This document shows positions 20,971 through 30,282 of a stretch of DNA of 64,000 nt, piece by piece. Origin of the DNA: an uncultured Bacilli bacterium. Its GTDB lineage: Bacteria; Bacillota_I; Bacilli_A; RF39; UBA660. Under the pieces are notes generated by a model. The model saw only the letters and a list, made by a program, of their open reading frames with translations. It was not told the DNA's origin and ran no database searches. Position numbers and translations under genes: made by a program. Location: contig CANRCR010000001.1 of the NCBI GenBank assembly GCA_947629165.1, forward strand, positions 198,816 through 262,815, written 5' to 3'. Within the stretch, counting starts at the first letter, position 1; every line of letters starts with the position of its first letter.

Positions 20971-21525
20971 TTAAACGGTCATGAGTTCTTCTTCTTTTTC
21001 TTTCAATTTATTTTCAACGACTTTGTTATATTCATCCGTTAAATTTTGAATCTCTTTTTCTTTTCCTTTTTGATCATCTTCCGATCCATCCATTTTTTCA
21101 ATTTCTTTCATAGCATCTTGACGAATATTACGAATGGCTACTTTGGCTTCTTCGGCGAGTGATTTTACTTGCTTGATTAAATCTTTTCTTCGCTCTTCGG
21201 TTAACGCAGGAATAATAATACGTACAGTTTCTCCATCATTGTTTGGCGTAAGTCCTAAATTGGATGCTAAAATCGCTTTTTCGATTGCCGATAAACAACT
21301 TTTATCAAAAGGTTTAATTAGAAGTTGTCTAGCTTCTGGTACTGAAATCATAGCTAATTGCTTTAAAGGGGTCATATTTCCATAATATTCTACCATAATT
21401 CCATCGAGCACATTTGGATTTGCTCTTCCAGCTCTTACTGTAATAAAACGTTTTTCTAAATTTTCAATGGATAGCATCATTTTGTTTTTGGTGTTTTGCG
21501 TTATTGAATCATTCATTTTTTCCAT
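20971..21525 (-). CDS. frr: Ribosome recycling factor
   Basis: LEKRFITVRAGRANPNVLDGIMVEYYGNMTPLKQLA, IIPALTEERRKDLIKQVK. Confidence 0.97.
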   Translation of the reverse strand: MEKMNDSITQNTKNKMMLSIENLEKRFITVRAGRANPNVLDGIMVEYYGNMTPLKQLAMISVPEARQLLIKPFDKSCLSAIEKAILASNLGLTPNNDGETVRIIIPALTEERRKDLIKQVKSLAEEAKVAIRNIRQDAMKEIEKMDGSEDDQKGKEKEIQNLTDEYNKVVENKLKEKEEELMTV

Positions 21526-21607
21526 CTCTCCTTATAGTATTATTGTACTTTTATTTTTTTGTTTTGACAAGATACTTTTCCAAAAAGAAAAAAGAGTTCA
21601 AACTCTT

Positions 21608-22480
21608 TTATCCATTAATTTGACTCATTACTTCTTCAGCGAAATTTTCTTGTTTCTTTTCAATACCTTCGCCTACTTCAAAACGGGTCATCGAAACAAC
21701 GGAACCGCCATTATTTTTAACGTATGCTTCTACCGTTAATTCATCATTTTTAACAAAAGGTTGTTCTAATAGACAAATTTCTTTGTAGAACTTATTAATA
21801 CGTCCTTGTACCATTTTTTCAGCAATTTCTGCAGGTTTTCCTTCTTTGATTGCTTGTTCTTTAATAACGTTACTTTCCCGTTCTAATACGTCTTTATCGA
21901 CATCATTCCGTGTTAAATAAGAAGGACGCATTGCTGCTGCATGCATAGCAACGTCTTTGGCTGTTTCAACATTACCACCGTTAAGCACGATAATAACACC
22001 GATTCTTCCTCCCATATGGGTATAAGTACCAACTACTTCGCCTTCTTTTTTCTCGATGCGAGCAAATCTTCTAAAACTTAATTTTTCACCAATTTTAGCA
22101 ACTAAATTCGTCATTAATTGAGCGATAGTTTCCTCTCCTACCTTAAGTTCGTTAGCTTCTTCCATCGTCGTTACTTCATTTTCCAAAATAGTTTGGGCAA
22201 TTTTATCTACTGCCTCTTGGAAATCTTTATTCTTGGCTACGAAATCGGTTTCAGAGTTAACTTCGATCATCGCTACTGCTTTATCATTTTCAACGATACG
22301 AGTTAATCCTTCAGCGGCAATTCTTCCTGCTTTTTTAGCGGCTTTAATCGTACCGTTTTCTCTTAACCAGTCAATGGCTTTTTCCATATCCCCTTGGGTT
22401 GTTTCAAGCGCTTTTTTACATTCCATCATTCCAGCGCCAGTTCTTTCACGTAACGTTTTTACATCATTTGCCGTAAACAT
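21608..22480 (-). CDS. tsf: Elongation factor Ts
   Basis: VKTLRERTGAGMMECKKAL, SETDFVAKNKDF, HAAAMRPSYL. Confidence 0.97.
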   Translation of the reverse strand: MFTANDVKTLRERTGAGMMECKKALETTQGDMEKAIDWLRENGTIKAAKKAGRIAAEGLTRIVENDKAVAMIEVNSETDFVAKNKDFQEAVDKIAQTILENEVTTMEEANELKVGEETIAQLMTNLVAKIGEKLSFRRFARIEKKEGEVVGTYTHMGGRIGVIIVLNGGNVETAKDVAMHAAAMRPSYLTRNDVDKDVLERESNVIKEQAIKEGKPAEIAEKMVQGRINKFYKEICLLEQPFVKNDELTVEAYVKNNGGSVVSMTRFEVGEGIEKKQENFAEEVMSQING

Positions 22481-22499
22481 AATATCCTCCTTATTCCTT

Positions 22500-23459
22500 T
22501 TATTTATTTAAGGCAGCCACTAAATCGGCTTTTTTCATCGAAGTATATCCTTCAATTCCCTTTTCTTTTGCAAGTTTCTTTAGTTCTACGACCGTTAGTT
22601 TAGAATAATCTTCACTTGCTTCTACTTGTTTTTCTTCAACAACGGGTGCTTTTTCTTCTTTTTTTACTTCCTTAGGTGCTTCTTCTTTTTCTTCAGTTAC
22701 TTCTACTTCCGTTGTTTCTTTCTCGGTTTTCTTTTCCCCTTTTGTACGATCTTCTTCGGTTAAGTAGTCAATTACTTCATTTCCGTTTACTTCTGCAATC
22801 GCATTGGTTAAAACACCAATCATTAATTTAACCGAACGTACGGCATCATCGTTTCCTGGAATAACGTAGTCAACCATATCTGGGTCACAGTTTGTATCGA
22901 CTACACCGAAAACTGGAATACCTAAAATTCTTGCTTCTTTAATGGCAATTTCTTCCTTACGAGGATCGACAATAACCATTGCTTCTGGTAATTTTTTCAT
23001 TTCGCGAATTCCACGAAGGTTACGATATAATTTGTCATATTCTTTTTTAATTTTGATAACTTCTTTTTTAGGTAATACTTCAAATGTACCGTTCTTTTCC
23101 ATCTCTTCGATTTCTTCCATACGACGAACACGAGATTTAATTGTTTTGAAGTTTGTTAAAGTTCCCCCTAACCAACGTTCGTTAACAAAGTACATTCCCG
23201 TACGATTTGCAGATTCTTCCATTGCTTCTTGCGCTTGTTTCTTAGTACCAACAAATAATACTTTACCTTGATTTTCAGCAATGGCTTTCATTGCTTCGTA
23301 AGCTTCCTCTAATTTCTTTGCTGTTTTTTGTAAATCGATAATATAAATATCATCTCTTGAAGTATAGATGTATTCTCCCATTTTAGGGTTCCATCTTCTT
23401 TTTTGGTGTCCAAAATGTACACCTGCTTCTAATAAATAGTTCATTGACACTACTGCCAT
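22500..23459 (-). CDS. rpsB: 30S ribosomal protein S2 with C-terminal charged linker and Rho_N/SAP-like domain
   Basis: [27 protein letters not shown]...; C-terminal [33 protein letters not shown]. Confidence 0.97.
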   Translation of the reverse strand: MAVVSMNYLLEAGVHFGHQKRRWNPKMGEYIYTSRDDIYIIDLQKTAKKLEEAYEAMKAIAENQGKVLFVGTKKQAQEAMEESANRTGMYFVNERWLGGTLTNFKTIKSRVRRMEEIEEMEKNGTFEVLPKKEVIKIKKEYDKLYRNLRGIREMKKLPEAMVIVDPRKEEIAIKEARILGIPVFGVVDTNCDPDMVDYVIPGNDDAVRSVKLMIGVLTNAIAEVNGNEVIDYLTEEDRTKGEKKTEKETTEVEVTEEKEEAPKEVKKEEKAPVVEEKQVEASEDYSKLTVVELKKLAKEKGIEGYTSMKKADLVAALNK

Positions 23460-23490
23460 AAATATATTCTCCTTTTCGTTTTTCTCACTT

Positions 23491-23544
23491 ATTAATTTCT
23501 AAAATCTATCACCATTACGGCACTCGACAGATCAATTCATTAAT
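23491..23544 (-). promoter_or_regulatory. Candidate structured leader of rpsB
   Basis: Minus strand ATTAATgaattgATCTGTCgagtgccgtaatggtGATAGATtttagaaATTAAT: nested complementary arms (ATTAAT/ATTAAT, ATCTGTC/GATAGAT) just before the rpsB RBS. Confidence 0.5.
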
Positions 23545-23555
23545 ATGTTTATTTT

Positions 23556-24131
23556 TTATTTGTTTAAAGCATCGATTAGTTCTTGCTTTTTCATTGAAGT
23601 GTATCCTTCAATTCCCTTTTCTTTTGCTAAGGCTTTTAATTCTGCCACCGTTAATTTAGAAAGATCGGTAGTTGCTTTTTCCTTTTTCGTTTCTTTCTTT
23701 TCTTCTTTTGGTTCATCTACTTTAGCAACTTTATTTTCTTTTACAGCTGCTTTTACTTCTTGCTTCGTTACTTTTCCTGCAAGTCCATCTTTGGCAACTT
23801 TAACGATTTCAGCAAATGCTTTCTTATCACTAATTGCGATTTCAGATAACATTTTACGGTTGATTTCAACACCGGCTTTATTTAATCCCTCAATAAAACG
23901 AGAGTAGCTGATATCTTCCTCACGACATGCAGCGTTGATACGTGTAATCCAAAGTTTTCTAAAATCTCTCTTCTTTTGTCTACGGTCACGGAAAGCATAT
24001 TGTCCAGAATGCATTAATTGTTCTTTTGCACTCTTGTATAATCTATGTTTACTTCCGAAATAACCTTTTGCTTGTTTTAATACTTTTTTATGACGAGCTT
24101 TTGTCGTAGCTCCATTTTTTACTCTTGCCAT
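23556..24131 (-). CDS. rplT: 50S ribosomal protein L20 with C-terminal Rho_N/SAP-like extension
   Basis: [62 protein letters not shown]; extension ends [33 protein letters not shown]. Confidence 0.97.
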   Translation of the reverse strand: MARVKNGATTKARHKKVLKQAKGYFGSKHRLYKSAKEQLMHSGQYAFRDRRQKKRDFRKLWITRINAACREEDISYSRFIEGLNKAGVEINRKMLSEIAISDKKAFAEIVKVAKDGLAGKVTKQEVKAAVKENKVAKVDEPKEEKKETKKEKATTDLSKLTVAELKALAKEKGIEGYTSMKKQELIDALNK

Positions 24132-24153
24132 TTTCTTTCCCTCCTATGACTGC

Positions 24154-24342
24154 TTAGATTATGTTCTTTAATCTACTTTGATCTGCTTTACTAATCGATG
24201 CGCGTTTACGGAAACCACGATTGGCTTTAGCGGTTTTACTACCGGTGTTATGACGACTTCCTTGATGTCCAATCGTAATTGAACCACTTTGTCTTTTGTT
24301 TACTACTTTCTTTAATCCTTTATGTGTTTTTAATTTACCCAT
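24154..24342 (-). CDS. rpmI: 50S ribosomal protein L35
   Basis: MGKLKTHKGLKKVVNKRQSGSITIGHQGSRHNTGSKTAKANRGFRK. Confidence 0.96.
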   Translation of the reverse strand: MGKLKTHKGLKKVVNKRQSGSITIGHQGSRHNTGSKTAKANRGFRKRASISKADQSRLKNII

Positions 24343-24354
24343 TTCATTGTCCTC

Positions 24355-24888
24355 CTATTTTTCTTTTTTTGGTGCTAATAACATGGTCATGTTCTTTCCA
24401 TCTAGTTTTGGTTGTTGTTCTATGGTCGCTAAATCTTCTAAACGAGATGCAAATTTAACTAATACATCGCGGCCTAAATCAGTATGTGCCATCTGTCTAC
24501 CTTTAAAGCGAATCGTCATTTTAATTTTGTTTCCTTTAACCAAATATTTTGTTACTTGATTTACTTTGGTTTCAAAATCACCGACATCAATTACGCTCGA
24601 TAAACGGAATTCTTTGGTTTCTAAGTTGGATGCTTTTTGTTTTTTCAAAGCTTCTTTTTCTTTCTTTTGCTTTTCGTAACGATACTTGTTATAGTCCATT
24701 ACTTTACATACCGGTGGATTTCCATTCGGATTCATCAATACGAGATCTAATCCCGCATAGGATGCTAACGTCAATGCATCTTGTAACGTTTTTACGCCGA
24801 CTTGTTCTCCATTAGGTCCAATGACTAGTACTTGACTAGCTCTAATTTGTTCGTTAATTAACAAATTATTCTTTGTATTTGCGATACA
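24355..24888 (-). CDS. infC: Translation initiation factor IF-3, probably starting at a non-canonical AUC codon
   Basis: NNLLINEQIRASQVLVIGPNGEQVGVKTLQDAL...; GGAGGTG-TTTTGT-ATC GCA AAT ACA: ideal RBS spacing to ATC; the track's start at 24900 (TTG) lies inside the RBS. Confidence 0.9.
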   Translation of the reverse strand, partial: CIANTKNNLLINEQIRASQVLVIGPNGEQVGVKTLQDALTLASYAGLDLVLMNPNGNPPVCKVMDYNKYRYEKQKKEKEALKKQKASNLETKEFRLSSVIDVGDFETKVNQVTKYLVKGNKIKMTIRFKGRQMAHTDLGRDVLVKFASRLEDLATIEQQPKLDGKNMTMLLAPKKEK

Positions 24889-24904
24889 AAACACCTCCAA
24901 TAAA

Positions 24905-25045
24905 AATCAAAAAAGTGGATACAATAATGTATCCACTGCGCACAAAGAGTGTTCATCTGCTGTGAGATGACACGTTGGCTCTTTACCTACCGCTATTCGC
25001 GATCAGGTGGATGGATACATCACTTTCCTTCTTTTGAATTCACTT
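24905..25045 (-). promoter_or_regulatory. infC-rpmI-rplT (L20-type) leader with intrinsic terminator
   Basis: Structured intergenic sequence before infC, including GTGGATACATtattGTATCCAC hairpin and complementary segments, in the position of the Firmicutes L20 leader. Confidence 0.7.
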
Positions 25046-25155
25046 CAATTATACCAAAAAAATTCGAAATGTCAATCTTTTTTGTTATATTCTATTCATT
25101 TTAATTAAAATCATGCTGATTCTCATATTGTTTTACAAAATATATACAATCTATT

Positions 25156-26904
25156 TTATTTATTTTCTACTTTGATGGCTAGTTCTTGTAACTGCTTCTC
25201 ATCAACAATATTAGGAGCTTCCGTCATTAAATCGGCGGCACTTGTTGTTTTAGGGAAGGCAATTACATCTCGAATATTTTCGGTTTGTGCTAATAACATA
25301 ATCATACGATCTAGGCCTAGGGCAATTCCACCATGAGGAGGTGCTCCATAATCAAATGCTTCTAAAAAGAAACCAAACTGTTCTTTCGCACTTTCTTCGG
25401 TAAATCCTAAAGCTTCAAACATTTTTTCTTGAACTTCATGATTATGAATACGAATGCTTCCACCTCCAGCTTCGTAGCCATTGATGACAATATCGTAAGC
25501 TTTTGCATAACAATGTTCTTTATCCGTTAAAAGATTTGGAATGCTTTCTTCTTTAGGTGCTGTAAATGGATGATGCATAGCAAGATATCTTCCTTCTGTT
25601 TCACTGTATTCAAATAGTGGAAAGTCGGTAATCCAAACAAAGGCATCTTTACTATCGTCGATCAAATGTAAATCATGTCCCAATTTTTTACGTAACTCTC
25701 CAAGCGAAGTCTTGGTAACTTTCCGTTGGTCAGCTACGATAAAGATTATATCGTTTTCTTCGAGGGCTAATTTTTCGGTTAATTGCTTTAATTCTTCCTC
25801 CGTTAAATTTTTAGCAATACTTCCATTAAGTGTTCCTTCCGTCAACTTTAACCAACATAATCCTTTCGCCTGATAGGTTTTTACATATTCGGTTAATTTA
25901 TCAATTTCTTTTCTAGAAAAACTAGAAGCTGCATTTTTTACTACAAGGGCATTAATAATGCCTTTATTTTCAATCGTCGATTTAAATACTTGAAATTCGG
26001 TATTAGTAAAGAGTGAAGTAATTTCTTGAATCTTTAAATCAAAACGAAGATCCGGTTTATCACTTCCATAGGTATCGAATGCTTCATCCCAAGTCATTCG
26101 ACGAATTGGTAATGAAATCGTTACGCCTTTTACTTCTTTCCAAATACGGGCAAGCATTTTTTCTGTTATCGTTAATATGTCTTCCGTATCAATAAAACTC
26201 ATTTCCATATCGATTTGGGTAAACTCCGGTTGCCGATCGGCTCTTAAATCTTCATCTCGGAAGCATTTAGCAATTTGGAAATAACGTTCCATACCGGCAA
26301 TCATCAAAAGTTGTTTATATAATTGAGGGGATTGTGGTAAAGCATAAAAAGATCCTTTATTGACTCTTGATGGTACTAAATAGTCTCTTGCTCCTTCCGG
26401 AGTACTTCTTCCTAACATTGGTGTCTCGATTTCTAAAAAGTCATTTTCAACTAAATAATTACGAACGATTTGCATGACTTTTGAACGTAACACTAACTTA
26501 TCTTTTAAAGTATCTCTTCGTAAATCTAGATACCGATATTTTAGTCTCGTATCTTCTAATGCCGTCGTGTCATCTTTAATCTCAAATGGAATATCTTTAG
26601 CGGTATTTAAAATTTCAAATTGCTCGACCGCTACTTCGATTTCTCCTGTTGGAATATTAGGGTTTACACTTTCTCTTTGAGCAATGGTTCCTTCTACTTT
26701 TAAAACGTATTCACTTTTGACACTTTCGGCAAGCGAATAACAATCATCCTCTGGACGTATCACTAACTGGATTACACCGGAACGGTCTCTTAAATCAATA
26801 AAGATTAATCCACCAAGGTTTCTTTTCTTTTGAACCCATCCATAAAAAGTGTGCTTTTCGCCGATATTATTTCGATTCAATGTACCATTTTTAGTCGTCT
26901 TCAT
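25156..26904 (-). CDS. aspS: Aspartate-tRNA ligase
   Basis: FYGWVQKKRNLGGLIFIDLRDRSGVIQLV, FRDEDLRADRQPEFTQIDMEMSF, GAPPHGGIALGLDRMIML. ATG at 26904 overlaps the hisS 3' end. Confidence 0.97.
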   Translation of the reverse strand: MKTTKNGTLNRNNIGEKHTFYGWVQKKRNLGGLIFIDLRDRSGVIQLVIRPEDDCYSLAESVKSEYVLKVEGTIAQRESVNPNIPTGEIEVAVEQFEILNTAKDIPFEIKDDTTALEDTRLKYRYLDLRRDTLKDKLVLRSKVMQIVRNYLVENDFLEIETPMLGRSTPEGARDYLVPSRVNKGSFYALPQSPQLYKQLLMIAGMERYFQIAKCFRDEDLRADRQPEFTQIDMEMSFIDTEDILTITEKMLARIWKEVKGVTISLPIRRMTWDEAFDTYGSDKPDLRFDLKIQEITSLFTNTEFQVFKSTIENKGIINALVVKNAASSFSRKEIDKLTEYVKTYQAKGLCWLKLTEGTLNGSIAKNLTEEELKQLTEKLALEENDIIFIVADQRKVTKTSLGELRKKLGHDLHLIDDSKDAFVWITDFPLFEYSETEGRYLAMHHPFTAPKEESIPNLLTDKEHCYAKAYDIVINGYEAGGGSIRIHNHEVQEKMFEALGFTEESAKEQFGFFLEAFDYGAPPHGGIALGLDRMIMLLAQTENIRDVIAFPKTTSAADLMTEAPNIVDEKQLQELAIKVENK

Positions 26905-28231
26905 CTTCGTCCTCTCCTTCGTAAAGTGGTTCTCCCTCGTGACCAATATGGAAATGTTCCTCTTCTTCAATATGTTCGTCTAAATAGTAAATGATATAAT
27001 CGAGATCAATTTTCTCTTCTTCTTTTGTCTTGTTGTTTTTAATCGTAACTATATTTTCTTTTAAATCTTCACTATTTAGTAGTAATAAGTATTTGCTTTG
27101 GAGGCGGTCCGCTTGTTTAAATTGTCCTTTTAATCCGCGTCCTAAATATTCGGTTTCAGTAACAAAACCATTCATTCTTAACTCTTGGGCAAGATACATT
27201 GCATTTAATTTTTCTTCTTCGTTTACATACATGATAAATACATCGATATCTTCTTGAACCGGTAGTTTAATTTCTTCTTTTTCAAGAGCTAAAATCAAAC
27301 GTCCTAGGCCACTTGCAAATCCCATTCCTGGAGTCGATGGTCCGTCTAGTTCTTCCGTTAATCCATCGTACCTTCCTCCTCCACCTAAAACATTTTGACT
27401 ACCAAACCCTTCGACTTTAGCTTCAATTTCAAAAACTGTATGGCAATAATAATCGAGTCCTCGTACTATCTTTGGATTTACTTCATGTTCGATTCCTAAT
27501 GCGCCTAGGTAATTGATTACTTTTTCAAAACGTGCTTTACTTTCTTCGTTTAAATATTCAATGGTCGTTGGAGCATTTTTAATTATTTCGTTTTCGGCAT
27601 CCACTTTACAATCTAAAATACGAAGTGGATTTTTTTCTAAACGCGCTTTGCAATCATCACATAACTCGTGAATGTGTGGTTTAAAATACGCTACTAAAGC
27701 ATCGCGATACGCTTTTCTAGATGCTTTATCGCCGAGTGAATTTATATTTACTTTTATTTGTTTCAATCCTAACATTTTATAAATATTAACGGGAATCGAA
27801 ATTACTTCAGCATCAATTAATGGATCGTCACTTCCTAAAACTTCCACGCCAAATTGGGTAAGTTCACGGTCTCTTCCCGATTGTGGTCTTTCGTAACGGT
27901 ACATCGTTCCATTGTAATAGAGTTTTATCGGTTGAGTCGGATCACCATACATTTTATTTTCGATGTAACTACGAACAACCCCGGCCGTTCCTTCGGGACG
28001 AAGCGTCATCTTACGGTCTCCTCGATCGATGAAATCATACGTTTCTTTAGTAACAATATCGCTCGATTCTCCTACGCCACGATGAAATAGTTCGGTCGCT
28101 TCAAAAATCGGGGTACGAATATACTGATAATTATATTTTTCCATTAATGTATCGATTAATTTGTTAACGTATTGCCATTTTTTTGCTTCTTCTCCATAAA
28201 TATCATGACATCCTTTTGGTTTTGTTATCAT
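26891..28231 (-). CDS. hisS: Histidine-tRNA ligase
   Basis: MITKPKGCHDIYGEEAKKW, ELTQFGVEVLGSDDPLIDAEVI, RGLDYYCHTVFE, GGGGRYDGL; acidic C-terminal tail. ATG at 28231; the longer track ORF translates the T-box leader. Confidence 0.96.
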   Translation of the reverse strand: MITKPKGCHDIYGEEAKKWQYVNKLIDTLMEKYNYQYIRTPIFEATELFHRGVGESSDIVTKETYDFIDRGDRKMTLRPEGTAGVVRSYIENKMYGDPTQPIKLYYNGTMYRYERPQSGRDRELTQFGVEVLGSDDPLIDAEVISIPVNIYKMLGLKQIKVNINSLGDKASRKAYRDALVAYFKPHIHELCDDCKARLEKNPLRILDCKVDAENEIIKNAPTTIEYLNEESKARFEKVINYLGALGIEHEVNPKIVRGLDYYCHTVFEIEAKVEGFGSQNVLGGGGRYDGLTEELDGPSTPGMGFASGLGRLILALEKEEIKLPVQEDIDVFIMYVNEEEKLNAMYLAQELRMNGFVTETEYLGRGLKGQFKQADRLQSKYLLLLNSEDLKENIVTIKNNKTKEEEKIDLDYIIYYLDEHIEEEEHFHIGHEGEPLYEGEDEDEDD

Positions 28232-28244
28232 AGTTTTTCTCCTT

Positions 28245-28470
28245 TCAAAAAATAAAAAGGTAGCACTTCTTAAAGGACGAGTTTCCCCGTGGTGCCACCT
28301 TTGTTTCATAAATTTCTTTATGCTTTTTGTTTTCTTATCGCGAAAATCACGCTTCTTACCACAGAAAGTGTCTTTCAAAAGAAATACTTTTGTCTTTTCA
28401 CCTACCAGACAATCTCTAAAAAGTTTTCTTTTTACTCCTCTTTCCAAGAAGTTACCTTAATTTTAACGTA
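28245..28470 (-). promoter_or_regulatory. T-box leader upstream of hisS-aspS
   Basis: Minus strand AAAGGTGGCACCACGGGGAAACTCGTCCTTTAAGAAGTGCTACCTTTTTATTTTTTG; upstream GACAC at 28368-28372 contains overlapping GAC and CAC triplets. Confidence 0.9.
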
Positions 28471-28509
28471 TTTTTATTAAAAAAACAAGTTTTTTATATA
28501 CTTTCCTCT

Positions 28510-30261
28510 TTATTTTGCTCGGAAACGATAGATTGTTCGTGTTTCGACATCAGTCGTATCATTCTTTTCAATTTTGGTATCGACCCAATTCGAATAAGCT
28601 CCCCATCGACTAAAGGTGTACGAAACCGTTTTGACATGTTCACTGTAAGTACAAGTACAAGAACCGGTTCCTATTGCAAGTATTACACTATAAGCGTCCT
28701 GGTTATAGCACTTTCTAAATAAAAGACTATCCCGTGAAAGATTGGCCCCCGTTATTTTCATTCGGACGGTACTTTGTCCGATATAATAACTATCATTTAA
28801 ATGCGGTTCTCCTTGCCCAATAAAACTTTCTTGTAATGGGGCGTATGCTTGACCATAGTCAAAGTTCGAATGAAATGGTCCTACCTTTTTGTTGTTGTAA
28901 TAACATCCCTTTTTTGATTCAACTAAATTTTCTAAAGCTTTATAGTCGGCAGAAGTCATCTTTCCATCTTGATTCGGATCTAATACCCGGTTACTATTGT
29001 TTCGTGCAAAATCAATAAGTCCTCCTAGTGCTGTATAACATTTATCGTCCTCTGAATCCGTCTCCGAACAGGTTCCTTGAATGTAAAAGCGCGTAAATGC
29101 ATAATGCTTAATTGTTTTCGTAGCACTATTCTTACATTCGTTAAAATAATTATTACATTCAAAGCCGGTTTTTTTGTCTTCTTTATCTACCCAACGATCT
29201 TCAAGCACTTTTTCACTTTCATATGTCCATCCAGCCAAATTACGATTGGTCGAAGTCGTCGTCTCTTTTTTTCGTGAGCGATACTGTGTTTTTTGTTCAA
29301 TATCATGTGTTTGAGCAGATACTCCTTGCGGAAGTGAGGTGACCCAACCAGACCATGATTTAGATGTCGTTGCTTCTGGAGGAAGTGTTTCAACAACATC
29401 CGTACTTGGCTGTTGTTCTTGTTCCGTAGAAGATTCTTTTCCACGACTAACCACTACATTTATCGTCGAACCTTTGCTTAATTCTCCCTCTTTCGGCTCT
29501 TGTTCAATGATATGGCCCTCTTCTATATTTTCATCGTATCTTTCGTCTACGATATTTAAGTTAAGCCCTATTTCTTTAGCTTCTTTCATCGCTTCGTCGA
29601 TATGTTTATTTTCTAAATTTGGAACTTTTACGCGATTACTTGAAACATATACTTTTAGCTCAATGGTCGATCCTTTTGCGACTTTATCGTTGGCCTTTTT
29701 CTGCTCGTATACGATGCCTACTTGATCTTCGTCATCTGTTTCTTCCTCGATAATGGAAGCTTTTAATCCGAGGGATTTTAGTGATTTGGTAGCGTCTCCT
29801 ACCGGTTTTCCTACTAAATTAGGAACTTCTACTAATTCTTCTTTCTCACCCGTTGATGTAAAATCGTTTGCTCCTGGGTTTTGGAATAGATAAATAACAC
29901 TTATCGTAGCAATTAAAAGTAATAAAATTAAAAGCAACCAAAGATATTTCTTTTTATTTTTTTCTTTTGGCTCTACCGGACTAGCATTCGGTAATACTTC
30001 GGTTGGTAGACTGTTTACTTCTTCCACTTGCGGTAATTTCTCGTTACTAATCTTTGTGCCACAGGATGGGCAAAAAAGGGTTCCTTCTTCTAATTCTTCT
30101 CCGCAAGAAGGACACACATTTGATTGGGCTTCCGGCGGTTTTTCTTCGATCACTTTCTTACCACATGATGGACAGAAAATGGTTTCTTTACTTATTTCTT
30201 CATGACAAAAAGGACAGGTTAATTTTTTCTTGTTCGCTTTCTTTTTACTTTTTTTCTCCAT
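28510..30261 (-). CDS. Zinc-ribbon, TM, PASTA protein with EF-hand/dockerin-like loop and WSxW/YRxR motifs
   Basis: Two CxxC...CxxC ribbons (CPFCHEEI..CPSCG; CPSCGEEL..CPSCG), TM, two PASTA units (VEVPNLVGKPVGDATKSL; VKVPNLENKHIDEAMKEA), EF-hand loop LDPNQDGKMTSADYKAL, C-terminal RWGAYSNWVDTKIEKNDTTDVETRTIYRFR. Confidence 0.8.
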   Translation of the reverse strand: MEKKSKKKANKKKLTCPFCHEEISKETIFCPSCGKKVIEEKPPEAQSNVCPSCGEELEEGTLFCPSCGTKISNEKLPQVEEVNSLPTEVLPNASPVEPKEKNKKKYLWLLLILLLLIATISVIYLFQNPGANDFTSTGEKEELVEVPNLVGKPVGDATKSLKSLGLKASIIEEETDDEDQVGIVYEQKKANDKVAKGSTIELKVYVSSNRVKVPNLENKHIDEAMKEAKEIGLNLNIVDERYDENIEEGHIIEQEPKEGELSKGSTINVVVSRGKESSTEQEQQPSTDVVETLPPEATTSKSWSGWVTSLPQGVSAQTHDIEQKTQYRSRKKETTTSTNRNLAGWTYESEKVLEDRWVDKEDKKTGFECNNYFNECKNSATKTIKHYAFTRFYIQGTCSETDSEDDKCYTALGGLIDFARNNSNRVLDPNQDGKMTSADYKALENLVESKKGCYYNNKKVGPFHSNFDYGQAYAPLQESFIGQGEPHLNDSYYIGQSTVRMKITGANLSRDSLLFRKCYNQDAYSVILAIGTGSCTCTYSEHVKTVSYTFSRWGAYSNWVDTKIEKNDTTDVETRTIYRFRAK

Positions 30262-30282
30262 ATACCTTATCCTTTCCTTTGA

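Noticed and set aside
22942-23907. Plus-strand ORFs antisense to rpsB/rplT and similar plus-strand ORFs throughout
   Set aside because: Lie antisense to well-supported genes, with no RBS or domain support.
28232-28447. N-terminal 72 aa of the track's hisS ORF
   Set aside because: It translates the T-box leader; true HisRS start MITKPKGCHD is at 28231.
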